From assembly GCF_004786095.1 (NCBI RefSeq), contig NZ_RHPJ01000001.1, positions 1 through 64,000 on the forward strand: a DNA stretch of 64,000 bases. Reading direction: 5' to 3'. The notes below the pieces were generated by a model that saw only the letters and a program-made list of their open reading frames with translations, was not told where the DNA came from and searched no databases. A program made the translations under genes and the position numbers. This stretch comes from Serinibacter arcticus. Its GTDB lineage: Bacteria > Actinomycetota > Actinomycetes > Actinomycetales > Beutenbergiaceae. Shown here one piece after another: positions 41,227 through 49,358 of the stretch (position 1 is its first letter; each line of letters starts with the position of its first letter).

Positions 41227-42609
41227 ATGCCTCGCTCCGCACCGAACATCTGGTGGGTCCGGCGCGACCTGCGCCTCCACGACAACCCCGCCCTGCTCGC
41301 CGCCACGGGCGAGCACCTCACGGGCGAGGCGGGCAAGCACCCGGTGCTCGCGGTCTTCGTGATCGACGACGCCCTGATGGGCCCGGCCGGGAAGCCGCGG
41401 CACGACTACCTCATGACGTCCCTCGCCCGGCTCGACGCGGCCATCGGCGGTTCGCTGCTGCTCGTGCACGGCACCCCGGAGAACGTCCTGCCGCAGCTCG
41501 CGACAACGATCGGTGCCGCCGGCGTCCACATCGCGACCGACTACGGCCCGTACGGGTCGCAGCGCGACGAGCGGGTGGCCGAGGCCCTCGGCGACGTGGA
41601 GCTCGTGCGCAGCGGATCGCCCTACGCCGTGGCCCCCGGCCGCGTGACCAAGGACGACGGTTCGCCGTACAAGGTCTACACGCCGTTCGGCCGCGCGTGG
41701 GAGAAGCACGGCTGGCGCGACGCCGCCCCTTTCCCGGCCCACGTCACCTGGGTCGACCCCGACGACGTCGACCTGGGGCGCCTGGTGCGACGCGACCTGC
41801 CCGACCCCGCCGAGGGTCACCCGCGCGCCGGGGAGGAGGCCGCCCGCAAGCGCTGGGAGGAGTTCCGCACCGACGCCGTCGCCGAGTACGGGACCGAGCG
41901 CGACCGTCCCGACCACGAGGGCACCTCCCAGCTGTCGGCCGCGCTGAAGTGGGGGGAGCTGCACCCCCGCACGCTGCTCGCCGACCTCGCCCGCAAGCGC
42001 ACCGACGGCGCCGCGGTGTTCCGCTCCGAGCTCGCGTGGCGCGAGTTCTACGCCGACGTGCTGTGGCAGGACCCGGCCAGCGCGCGCGAGTCGCTGCGCG
42101 ACGTCGTCGCCGACGACGTCTGGATCGGCGGCGACGACGAGCGCCACGCGCTCGACGCGTGGGCCGCGGGACGCACGGGCTACCCGTTCGTGGACGCCGG
42201 CATGCGTCAGCTCGCCGAGACGGGCTGGATGCACAACCGGGTGCGGATGGTCGTGGCGTCGTTCCTGGTCAAGGACCTGCACGTGCGGTGGCAGGCCGGC
42301 GCGCGCCACTTCATGCTCCACCTCGTCGACGGCGACCTGGCGTCCAACTCCCACAACTGGCAGTGGGTGGCGGGGACGGGGACCGACGCCGCCCCGTTCT
42401 TCCGCATCTTCAACCCCGTCACGCAGGGCGTGAAGTTCGACCCCCAGGGCGACTACGTGCGCCGGTGGGTGCCGGAGCTGCGCGGGGTGACCGGCAAGGC
42501 GGTGCACGAGCCGTGGAAGCTCGACGCGCAGCCCGCGGGCTACCCGGAGCGGATGATCGACCACAAGCAGGAGCGCGAGGTCACGCTGGAGGCCTACGGC
42601 CGGCGCTGA
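41227..42609 (+). CDS. Deoxyribodipyrimidine photolyase (class I CPD type)
   Basis: A light-driven DNA repair enzyme with FAD, 460 aa. The N-terminal antenna-binding domain starts IWWVRRDLRLHDNPAL. The C-terminal FAD domain has ELAWREFYADVLW, GYPFVDAGMRQLAETGWMHNR, MVVASFLVKDL and WQWVAGTGTDAAPFFRIFNP, all typical of class I photolyases. The start ATG is close to a weak CAGGCT -10 (6 nt). It is divergent from dnaE and convergent with rluD. A cryptochrome-like role cannot be excluded. Confidence 0.92.
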   Translation: MPRSAPNIWWVRRDLRLHDNPALLAATGEHLTGEAGKHPVLAVFVIDDALMGPAGKPRHDYLMTSLARLDAAIGGSLLLVHGTPENVLPQLATTIGAAGVHIATDYGPYGSQRDERVAEALGDVELVRSGSPYAVAPGRVTKDDGSPYKVYTPFGRAWEKHGWRDAAPFPAHVTWVDPDDVDLGRLVRRDLPDPAEGHPRAGEEAARKRWEEFRTDAVAEYGTERDRPDHEGTSQLSAALKWGELHPRTLLADLARKRTDGAAVFRSELAWREFYADVLWQDPASARESLRDVVADDVWIGGDDERHALDAWAAGRTGYPFVDAGMRQLAETGWMHNRVRMVVASFLVKDLHVRWQAGARHFMLHLVDGDLASNSHNWQWVAGTGTDAAPFFRIFNPVTQGVKFDPQGDYVRRWVPELRGVTGKAVHEPWKLDAQPAGYPERMIDHKQEREVTLEAYGRR

Positions 42610-42656
42610 GGGCACCCCGGCTCAGGCCCGCGGCCGTGCGGGCTCGGCCGGGCTCG

Positions 42657-42675
42657 CGGCCCCGGCCCGGGGCCG
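42657..42675. terminator. Hairpin between convergent photolyase and rluD genes
   Basis: CGGCCCCG, loop GCC, CGGGGCCG is a perfect 8-bp stem next to the rluD stop and 48 bp after the photolyase stop. It could serve both strands. No U-tract. Confidence 0.5.
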
Positions 42676-42676
42676 G

Positions 42677-43597
42677 TCAGCCCCGCAGCACCTCGAGCGC
42701 GTGCGCGAGGTCGGCCGGGTAGTCGGAGGACACCTCGGTCCACTCCCCCGTCGCCGGGTGGGCGAAGCCGAGCCGCATCGCGTGCAGCCACTGGCGGGTC
42801 AGACCGACCCTGGCGGCCAGCACGGGGTCGGCGCCGTAGGTGACGTCCCCGACGCACGGGTGGCGGAGCGCCGAGGTGTGGACGCGGATCTGGTGCGTAC
42901 GACCCGTCTCGAGGTGGATCTCGAGCAGGCTCGCCCGAGGCATCGCCTCGAGCGTGGCGTAGTGGGTGACGCTCGGCTTGCCGTCGGCGACCACCGCGAA
43001 CTTCCAGTCGTGCTTGGGGTGCCGCGCGATCGGGGCGTCGATGGTGCCCGCCGACGGATCGGGGTGGCCCTGCACCAGCGCGTGGTAGACCTTCGTCACC
43101 GTGCGCTCCTTGAACGCCCGCTTCAGCACCGTGTAGGCGTGCTCGCTCTTGGCGACCACCATGAGGCCCGACGTGCCGACGTCGAGCCGGTGCACGACAC
43201 CCTGCCGCTCGCTCGCACCCGACGTGGCCACGCGGACCCCGGCCGCGGCCAGCCCGCCGATGACCGTCGGCCCGGTCCAGCCGGGGGACGGGTGGGCCGC
43301 CACGCCGACGGGCTTGTCGACGACGACGACGTCGTCGTCCTCCAGCACGATCCGCATGCCCTCGACGAGCGTGGGCTCCGCGACCTCCACCGTCTCGGGC
43401 TCGGGCCGCTCGACCTCGAGCCAGCCGCCGGCGGTGAGCCTGTCGGCCTTGGCGAGCGGACGTCCGTCGAGTCGGACGCCGCCGGCGTCGGCCAGGGCGG
43501 CGGCCTTCGAGCGGGACAGACCCATCAGGCGGGACAGGGCGACGTCGACGCGCTCGCCGACCAGACCGTCGGGGACGGGCAGCGTCAGATCGCTCAC
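42677..43597 (-). CDS. 23S rRNA pseudouridine synthase of the RluD family
   Basis: A 306-aa RluA/RluD-type enzyme. The N-terminal S4 domain ([25 protein letters not shown]) is followed by the catalytic domain with [15 protein letters not shown] carrying the catalytic Asp, and [21 protein letters not shown]. The GTG start at 43595-43597 overlaps the lspA stop (GTGA). The lspA-rluD pair is conserved in actinobacteria. Target sites in 23S rRNA are inferred from family only. Confidence 0.93.
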   Translation of the reverse strand: MSDLTLPVPDGLVGERVDVALSRLMGLSRSKAAALADAGGVRLDGRPLAKADRLTAGGWLEVERPEPETVEVAEPTLVEGMRIVLEDDDVVVVDKPVGVAAHPSPGWTGPTVIGGLAAAGVRVATSGASERQGVVHRLDVGTSGLMVVAKSEHAYTVLKRAFKERTVTKVYHALVQGHPDPSAGTIDAPIARHPKHDWKFAVVADGKPSVTHYATLEAMPRASLLEIHLETGRTHQIRVHTSALRHPCVGDVTYGADPVLAARVGLTRQWLHAMRLGFAHPATGEWTEVSSDYPADLAHALEVLRG

Positions 43598-44289
43598 GGG
43601 CGCCGCTCCCCGCCGTCGGTGGCGCCGTCGCCGGAGCCCTCGCTCTTGCTCTCGACGGGCTCGGGGGCCGTCCGGTCCTGGGACCGGCCGCTGCGCTCGC
43701 GCGTGCCGTCCCACGAGATCCCGAGCAGCGTGAGCAGCACGAAGCCGGCCGCCGCCGCGACGATCCCGATGTCGGCCACGTTGCCGATGAAGACGCCGTA
43801 GTCGATGAAGTCGACGACGTGCCCGACGGCGAAGCCGGGGTCGCGGGCCAGCCGGTCGACGAGGTTGCCCAGCGCGCCACCGAGGAGGGCACCGGCGGCG
43901 ACCGCCCAGCCGCGCGAGCGGATGCGCGTCGCGAGCACGATGACCGCGATCGAGCACGCGACCATCGCGATCGTGAAGATCCAGGTCACCCCGGTGCCGA
44001 ACGACAGCGCTGCCCCGGGGTTGAAGACCAGGCGCCACCCCAGCAGGTCGCCGAGGAACGGCACACGGACGTTCTCGGTGAGCCGGTCGAGCGCGATGGT
44101 CTTGGTGCCCTGGTCCAGCACGAGCACGAGGACGGCGAGCACGGCCAGCAGACCGACCCGTCGTCGGGGGGCGCGCGCAGCCCGTCCGTGCGGGCGGGCA
44201 TCGGTCCCGGTGGCGCCGGCGGGGTCGGTCGCACCGGCCACCGCGGGCTGCGGTGCCGGGACCGTGTCGTCGGGGGTCGTCTCGTTCAC
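43594..44289 (-). CDS. lspA: Lipoprotein signal peptidase (signal peptidase II)
   Basis: An aspartic membrane protease that cuts prolipoproteins before the lipidated Cys. It has four hydrophobic helices and the two catalytic Asp motifs GNLVDRL and [17 protein letters not shown] is also conserved. The chosen GTG start (44287-44289) has GGAAGG 8 nt upstream; an in-frame ATG at 44305-44307 would add 6 residues. The N-terminal 45 and C-terminal 35 residues are polar extensions. Its stop overlaps rluD. Confidence 0.94.
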   Translation of the reverse strand: MNETTPDDTVPAPQPAVAGATDPAGATGTDARPHGRAARAPRRRVGLLAVLAVLVLVLDQGTKTIALDRLTENVRVPFLGDLLGWRLVFNPGAALSFGTGVTWIFTIAMVACSIAVIVLATRIRSRGWAVAAGALLGGALGNLVDRLARDPGFAVGHVVDFIDYGVFIGNVADIGIVAAAAGFVLLTLLGISWDGTRERSGRSQDRTAPEPVESKSEGSGDGATDGGERRP

Positions 44290-44340
44290 CGTCCCATCCT
44301 TCCGCATGCCGGGTGTGCTCCGGGCCCGCCCCGACGACGA

Positions 44341-44372
44341 CGGGCCCGGACCGCCGAGGCGGTCCGGGCCCG
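44341..44372 (-). terminator. Strong terminator after divIVA
   Basis: A perfect inverted repeat with 14-bp arms (CGGGCCCGGACCGC and its complement) and a CGAG loop. It lies 42 bp after the divIVA stop and separates it from lspA, so lspA needs its own promoter or readthrough. Confidence 0.85.
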
Positions 44373-44413
44373 TTCGCCGTCGCCCGGGAGCGACGGCGCA
44401 GGTCGTGGAGCTG

Positions 44414-45115
44414 TCAGAGCTGCGCGGGCGGCCCGTCGATGCCGACGGCGCCGGCCTGCGCGTCGAGGGTCTCGACGAGGCTGCCGAGGAAGCCCTTCAG
44501 ACGCATGCGGTAGTCGCGCTCGAAGGCGCGCAGCTGCGTGATCTTGTGCTCGAGCGTGGCCTGCTCGGTCTCGAGCTGCTTGAGGGTGCGCGCACGCTGG
44601 CCCTCGGCCTCGGAGACGAGCTTGTCGGCCTCCTGGCGGGCGGCGCCGACGAGGCGGTCGCCCTCGTCCTTGCCGTTGCGGACGTACTCGTCGTGCACGC
44701 GCTGGGCGAGCTGGAGCATGCCGGTGGCGGACTCGGGCTCGTTCGAGGAGGACTGGCCGGCCGGGACGACGGACGTCTGCTGCACGGGCGCCTGCTCGAC
44801 GACCGGTGCGGCCTCGACGACGGGCTCCGGCTCGGGCTCGGGCTCCGGCGTCGGCTCGGGCTCGGCCACGGGCTCGTCGACGACGGCCGTGATCTGGCTC
44901 GTCTGGTCGGCGGCCGAGGCGCGGGTCTGCTCGCCGTCGGACTGCTCGAGCTCGGCGATCTTCGCCTGGAGCTCGGCGTTCTCACCCTGGAGCACGCGAA
45001 GGGTGTTGACGATCTCGTCCAGGAAGTCGTCGACCTCGTCCTGGTCGTAACCCTCACGGAACTTCGTGGTCTGGAAGGTCTTCTTGAGAACGTCGTCTGC
45101 TGTCAGCAGAGTCAT
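44414..45115 (-). CDS. divIVA: DivIVA/Wag31 polar growth protein
   Basis: A 233-aa coiled-coil protein that marks cell poles and septa and directs wall growth. The membrane-binding N-terminus is LTADDVLKKTFQTTKFREGY followed by QDEVDDFLDEIVNTLRVLQ. A variable linker of Glu-Pro repeats (EPEPTPEPEPEPEP) follows, then a C-terminal coiled coil (LAQRVHDEYVRNGKDEGDRL to TQLRAFERDYRMRLKGFLG). Start ATG at 45113-45115. A hairpin lies in its 5' region and a strong terminator follows. Confidence 0.95.
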   Translation of the reverse strand: MTLLTADDVLKKTFQTTKFREGYDQDEVDDFLDEIVNTLRVLQGENAELQAKIAELEQSDGEQTRASAADQTSQITAVVDEPVAEPEPTPEPEPEPEPVVEAAPVVEQAPVQQTSVVPAGQSSSNEPESATGMLQLAQRVHDEYVRNGKDEGDRLVGAARQEADKLVSEAEGQRARTLKQLETEQATLEHKITQLRAFERDYRMRLKGFLGSLVETLDAQAGAVGIDGPPAQL

Positions 45116-45142
45116 GTCGTCACCTCAGTTTGGTAGAGACGC

Positions 45143-45160
45143 ACGCATGCTCACATGCGT
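45143..45160 (-). other. Inverted repeat in the divIVA 5' region
   Basis: ACGCATG, 4-nt loop, CATGCGT: a perfect 7-bp dyad 28 bp before the divIVA ATG. It could be an RNA hairpin or an operator. A TACCGT hexamer at 45174-45179 (minus strand) could be the -10 just upstream. Confidence 0.55.
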
Positions 45161-45213
45161 CGATCGCGGACAACGGTAGCCCATCGGTGCAGGTCGGCGA
45201 CACCGCCGTCACC

Positions 45214-45507
45214 TCAACCGGCGAGCTGGCCCAGGATGAACATCAGGATCCAGGCGGCGAGCATGAGGAGCAGGAAGGCCAGATCGATCGCCATACCGCC
45301 CAGCCGCAACGGCGGAACCACGCGGCGGACCGCCTTCAGCGGCGGGTCGGTGGTCGAGTAGACGACCTCGGCCGCGACCAGGGCCAGGCCCTGGGGGCGC
45401 CACTCGCGCGCGACCATCTGGACCACGTCGTAGATGATCCGCACCAGCATGGCGACGACGAACAGGAGTACGAGGACGTACAGGACGGTCGCAATCACAC
45501 TGAGCAC
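45214..45507 (-). CDS. YggT family membrane protein
   Basis: A 97-aa integral membrane protein with two hydrophobic segments (VLYVLVLLFVVAMLVRII near residues 8-25 and AFLLLMLAAWILMFILGQL at the C-terminus). Between them are VVYSTTDPPLKAVRRVVPPLRLGG, the YggT signature with TDPPL. Family members cluster with sepF and divIVA and are linked to osmotic stress or division. Start ATG at 45505-45507. Confidence 0.92.
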   Translation of the reverse strand: MLSVIATVLYVLVLLFVVAMLVRIIYDVVQMVAREWRPQGLALVAAEVVYSTTDPPLKAVRRVVPPLRLGGMAIDLAFLLLMLAAWILMFILGQLAG

Positions 45508-45566
45508 GGATCAACTCTACGACGACTGGGTGGCCGGGCCGCGCGTGCGGCTCCGACCACCCGCGC

Positions 45567-46019
45567 TCAGCTCTGGTTGAACAGGTGGCTCTGCTCGGTG
45601 GCGCCGGGATCGGTGGCGACCTCGACGGAGGCCGGCGACAGCAGGAACACCTTGTTGGTGACCCGCTCGATGGCGCCGTGCAGGCCGAACGCGAGTCCGG
45701 CGGAGAAGTCCACGAGACGCTTGGCGTCGGCGTCGGACATCTCGGTGAGGTTCATGATGACGGGGGTCCCGGAGCGGAACGACTCGCCGATGACCTTGGC
45801 GTCGTTGTACGTGCGGGGGTGCACCGTCGTGATCCGGCGCAGGTCACCGCTCGGCACGGCCGAACGGGCCGCGGTGATCGGCGTCACGGGGGCGGTCCGG
45901 GCGGGGGCCTCGACCTCGTCCATCGAGTACTCCTCGTCGCTCACGCCGTACTCCAGCTCCTGGTCGCGGTCGGGCTCGGAGAGCCCGAGGTACTCCATCG
46001 TCTTGCGCAGCGCTCCCAT
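45567..46019 (-). CDS. sepF: Cell division protein SepF
   Basis: A 150-aa membrane anchor of FtsZ. The N-terminal amphipathic helix ([15 protein letters not shown]) is followed by an acidic linker and the C-terminal dimerising core: [55 protein letters not shown]. It is essential in actinobacteria without FtsA/ZipA. Start ATG at 46017-46019. It lies 78 bp after pgeF; the usual YggS gene between them is absent. Confidence 0.96.
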   Translation of the reverse strand: MGALRKTMEYLGLSEPDRDQELEYGVSDEEYSMDEVEAPARTAPVTPITAARSAVPSGDLRRITTVHPRTYNDAKVIGESFRSGTPVIMNLTEMSDADAKRLVDFSAGLAFGLHGAIERVTNKVFLLSPASVEVATDPGATEQSHLFNQS

Positions 46020-46097
46020 GAGCGTCCTCCTCCTCGGTCACAGCTCCTGGCGAGCCCGTCCGCCTGCGACGCTATCCGTCGCCCCGCACCACGGGCG

Positions 46098-46937
46098 TCA
46101 ACGCGTGCGGCGTGTCGCGATCGCACCGGCGAACCGGCCGGTGACGCCGTCGCGCCGGTGGGAGAAGAACCGCGGATCCTCGTGCGTGCAGACCGGCAGC
46201 ACGCGCACGTCGACCCCGGCGGCCTGGAGCTGGGCCAGCACCCCGGCCGGCAGGTCGAGCGACGGCGTGCCCCACGACGTCGTGGCGGCCGCCTCGGGGA
46301 CGACGGCGGCCACCTCGTCCCGCAGCTCCTGCGGGACCTCGTAGCAGCGACCGCAGATCGCCGGGCCGACCACGGCGCGCAGCACGACGTCGGACGCCTC
46401 TGCCCCGCGTCCCAGGGCCTCGTGGGCAGCCCTGCCCAGCGCGGCCACGGCGGCCGGCACCACTCCGGCCGCGAGCCCGCGACGCCCGGAGTGCACGGCC
46501 GCGACGGCGAGCGTCGGCCCCGCGGGTGCGTCCGCCCCCGCGTCCGGGGCGAGCGTCGCGGCGAGCAGGACCGGCACGCAGTCGGCGGCCAGCGCCGCGA
46601 CGCCGCGTCCCCGCTCGGTCGTCACGAGGGCGTCGACGTCGGGCGTCCCACCGTCGCCGGGGGTGGCGGCGGGAAGGACCCCACCCTCCCCCACGCGCGC
46701 GACGTCGCGTCCGTGCACGGCGCGCGCCCACGTGATCGGTGCGCCGAGAACCCGCGCCACGCCGGCGCGGTTGGCGAGCACGGCGCCCGGGTCGTCGGCG
46801 ACGCCGAGCCCCAGGTTGGCGCCGTCGTAGGGCGGGCGGCTCGCCCCGCCCCCGCGCGTGGTGAAGAGCGCCGAGACGTCGACGGCCAGGTCGACCCGCA
46901 GGACCTGCGGGTCGACCTGGCCGTCGACGTGCGTCAC
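46098..46937 (-). CDS. pgeF: Peptidoglycan editing factor PgeF / YfiH laccase-domain protein
   Basis: A 279-aa protein of the multicopper polyphenol oxidase (YfiH) group; in other bacteria it removes misincorporated serine from peptidoglycan precursors. Metal-binding residues lie in AVHGRDVA, AALAADCVPVLL and AAVHSGRRGLAAGVV. ALFTTRGGGASRPPYDGANLGLG is the family start region. The GTG at 46935-46937 is the only fitting start, but the 18 codons after it fall in a 55-bp palindrome (46876-46930), so the true N-terminus is not certain. It lies 31 bp after ftsZ. Confidence 0.9.
   Translation of the reverse strand: MTHVDGQVDPQVLRVDLAVDVSALFTTRGGGASRPPYDGANLGLGVADDPGAVLANRAGVARVLGAPITWARAVHGRDVARVGEGGVLPAATPGDGGTPDVDALVTTERGRGVAALAADCVPVLLAATLAPDAGADAPAGPTLAVAAVHSGRRGLAAGVVPAAVAALGRAAHEALGRGAEASDVVLRAVVGPAICGRCYEVPQELRDEVAAVVPEAAATTSWGTPSLDLPAGVLAQLQAAGVDVRVLPVCTHEDPRFFSHRRDGVTGRFAGAIATRRTR
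46876..46930. repeat. 55-bp perfect palindrome at the pgeF start
   Basis: Two 27-nt arms (ACGTCGACGGCCAGGTC... and its exact complement) surround one central A at 46903; every one of the 27 base pairs matches. It is fully inside the start of pgeF, beginning 4 nt after the GTG and 38 nt downstream of the ftsZ stop. On mRNA it would form a very stable hairpin. Confidence 0.95.
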
Positions 46938-46968
46938 GTCACCTCGTCCAGCGTGCGCCGGGGTGCGT

Positions 46969-48204
46969 CTACTTGAGGAAGTCGGGGACGTCGAGCTCCT
47001 CCTCGCGGCGGGAGCGCTGCGGGCGCTCCTCGACCACGACGGGGCGCTGCGGCTCCGGAGCCGCCACGACGGGGGCGCTGTCGGTCGTGACCGGCGTGGA
47101 GGGCTCGTAGCGGATCTCTCCGGCGCGCTCGAGGTCCTCCTCCCGCAGCTGGGCCGGCACGGTCACGGCCGGCTGCTGGCGGGAGACCTGACCGATGCCG
47201 CGGTCGCGCTCGGTGCGCTCGGCCCGGGCCGGCGGCGCGACGGGCGGCTTGGTCGGCGTCCCGCTGTCGAAGCCGGCGGCGATGACCGTGACGCGGACCT
47301 CGTCGCCGAGCGTGTCGTCGATGACCGTTCCGAAGATGATGTTGGCCTCGGGGTGCGCGGCCTCCTGGACGAGGCGGGCCGCCTCGGTGATCTCGAACAT
47401 GCCGAGGTCGCTGCCGCCCTGGATGGACAGCAGGACCCCGTGCGCGCCGTCGATGCTGGCCTCGAGCAGCGGCGAGGAGATGGCGAACTCGGCCGCCTGG
47501 AGCGCCCGGTCCTCCCCCGTCGCCGAACCGATGCCCATGAGCGCGCTGCCCGCACCCTGCATGACGGACTTCACGTCGGCGAAGTCGAGGTTGATCAGAC
47601 CCGGCGTGGTGATGAGGTCGGTGATGCCCTGCACACCGGAGAGCAGCACCTGGTCGGCCGACTTGAACGCGTCCAGGACCGAGACGTTCCGGTCGCTGAT
47701 CGAGAGCAGGCGGTCGTTGGGGATGACGATGAGCGTGTCGACCTCGGCGCGCAGCGCGTCGATGCCGGTGTCCGCCTGCGTGGAGCGACGGCGGCCCTCG
47801 AACGTGAACGGGCGCGTCACCACACCGATGGTCAGCGCGCCGAGCTGGCGGGCGATGCGGGCGACGACGGGCGCGCCACCCGTGCCCGTGCCACCACCCT
47901 CGCCGGCCGTCACGAAGACCATGTCCGCGCCGCGCAGCACATCCTCGATCTCCTCGGCGTGGTCCTCCGCGGCCTTCTTGCCGACCTCGGGGTCGGCGCC
48001 GGCGCCGAGACCGCGGGTCAGCTCGCGGCCGACGTCGAGCTTGACGTCGGCGTCGCTCATCAGGAGGGCCTGGGCGTCGGTGTTGACCGCGATGAACTCC
48101 ACACCCTTGAGCCCGGCGTCGATCATCCGATTGACGGCGTTCACGCCGCCACCACCGATGCCGACGACCTTGATGACCGCCAGGTAGTTCTGCGGTGTCG
48201 TCAC
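46969..48204 (-). CDS. ftsZ: Cell division protein FtsZ
   Basis: The tubulin homologue that forms the Z-ring, 411 aa. It has the GTP-binding signature ([16 protein letters not shown]), [16 protein letters not shown] and the T7 loop [12 protein letters not shown] flexible linker follows, and the conserved C-terminal peptide ELDVPDFLK binds SepF and other partners. The start is GTG at 48202-48204. A 176-bp gap with two dyads separates it from ftsQ, so it probably has its own promoter. Confidence 0.98.
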   Translation of the reverse strand: MTTPQNYLAVIKVVGIGGGGVNAVNRMIDAGLKGVEFIAVNTDAQALLMSDADVKLDVGRELTRGLGAGADPEVGKKAAEDHAEEIEDVLRGADMVFVTAGEGGGTGTGGAPVVARIARQLGALTIGVVTRPFTFEGRRRSTQADTGIDALRAEVDTLIVIPNDRLLSISDRNVSVLDAFKSADQVLLSGVQGITDLITTPGLINLDFADVKSVMQGAGSALMGIGSATGEDRALQAAEFAISSPLLEASIDGAHGVLLSIQGGSDLGMFEITEAARLVQEAAHPEANIIFGTVIDDTLGDEVRVTVIAAGFDSGTPTKPPVAPPARAERTERDRGIGQVSRQQPAVTVPAQLREEDLERAGEIRYEPSTPVTTDSAPVVAAPEPQRPVVVEERPQRSRREEELDVPDFLK

Positions 48205-48380
48205 GTTCGTCCCTCTCGTCCGCGCCCACCCGCTGGGAGGACAGTGCGTTCAACCTTCACCCTCAGGCTGAGGGTAAGACTTATGTCAGATTCTGACTCT
48301 GTGACGCTAGGCGCGCCACGCCCCTGCGGCAACGACCTCGCCGGGTGTGTCGGACACCCGTGGCGAGATCGGTGCCGCCG
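48205..48380 (-). promoter_or_regulatory. ftsQ-ftsZ intergenic region with two dyads
   Basis: It is less GC-rich than its surroundings. ACCCTCA-GGC-TGAGGGT (48259-48275) and GTCAGA-T-TCTGAC (48285-48297) are perfect inverted repeats. The minus strand has TCTGACATAAG next to the second dyad. This is likely to hold the ftsZ promoter, but I cannot fix the -35/-10 with confidence. Confidence 0.55.
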
Positions 48381-49358
48381 TCAGCTCGTGATGGGGGTCT
48401 CCGGGGTGCTGACGTCGTACGTCGAGGCGCCCACCTGGAGCAGCGTCGTCAGCACGGCCGCCTTCAGCGCGTTGTCGCTCGCGCTCCCCCACACCACCTG
48501 GGCGCCGTCGACGAGCTCGAACCGCACGTTCCCCGGTCCGGTGGCCCCGGCGCTGGCCATCTGGCCGAGCAGCTCGGGCGGCAGATCGGCCAGCACCGCC
48601 AGCACGTCGTTGACGGCCGTGCCGGCACCCGTCATCGCCATGTCGACGGCGAGGGTCGGCAGCCCGACGGGCGCCTGCTCCACGGGGGTCGTGGCGATGA
48701 CGACGCCGTCGCTCCCCACGAGCTGCACGGTGGCGGCGTCCTGCGCCACGAGCGCCACGGGTTCGCGGGGGACGACGGTGATCGTCAGGCCGCGCGGGAG
48801 GTCACGGTCGACGCTCGCCTCGAGGACGCCGGGCATCGCGGCGACCTGGTCGCGCACCGTGGCCGTGTCCAGCCGCAGGAGCGGTGTTCCCTCCTGCGCG
48901 GCGGCGACCTCGACCACGGCGGCGGTGTCCACGTAGGCGCTCCCGCCCACCACGTTGACCTCGGCCGGGTCCAGCGCCAGCACCGGTGACAGGAGCGTCA
49001 GCCACCCGGTCAGGGCGAGCAGCGCGGCGGCGCCGGCGGCGATCCCCGTCCGGACCAGCAGGACCCGCCTGCGCGCGGCGTCGCGCGCCGCATAGGCGGG
49101 CTCGAGCGAGCGGACGGGGGCGGACGGGGCCGTGGGTCCGTGGCGGTCGCCGTCGCGCGCGTCGAGGTCGCCGTCGGAGGAGGTGTCGAGGTCGTCGTCG
49201 AGGTCCTCGTCGTCGAGCTCGTCGGCGATCACCAGGTCCTGGCCGCGATCACGGCCGTCGCCGCGCCCCGGTGCGCCGACAGTCCCGCGCGCGGTCACCG
49301 GCTGCGGCACGCGCGTCGACCCGGCCGCCGGGCGGCGCGGCGCCGACGGCGTCCTCAC
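48381..49358 (-). CDS. ftsQ: Cell division protein FtsQ
   Basis: A bitopic divisome protein of 325 aa. A long cytoplasmic N-terminus has an acidic run (DELDDEDLDDDLD), then one membrane segment (GIAAGAAALLALTGWLTLL near residues 105-123). The POTRA domain follows (LDPAEVNVVGGSAYVDTAAVVEVAAAQEGTPLLRLDT) and then the FtsQ beta domain. Its ATG overlaps the murC stop, ending the long coupled dcw chain. Confidence 0.9.
   Translation of the reverse strand: MRTPSAPRRPAAGSTRVPQPVTARGTVGAPGRGDGRDRGQDLVIADELDDEDLDDDLDTSSDGDLDARDGDRHGPTAPSAPVRSLEPAYAARDAARRRVLLVRTGIAAGAAALLALTGWLTLLSPVLALDPAEVNVVGGSAYVDTAAVVEVAAAQEGTPLLRLDTATVRDQVAAMPGVLEASVDRDLPRGLTITVVPREPVALVAQDAATVQLVGSDGVVIATTPVEQAPVGLPTLAVDMAMTGAGTAVNDVLAVLADLPPELLGQMASAGATGPGNVRFELVDGAQVVWGSASDNALKAAVLTTLLQVGASTYDVSTPETPITS

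Noticed and set aside
42610-42676. Possible small RNA in the GC-rich gap between photolyase and rluD
   Set aside because: The structure is explained by a short hairpin between convergent stops; no promoter is visible.
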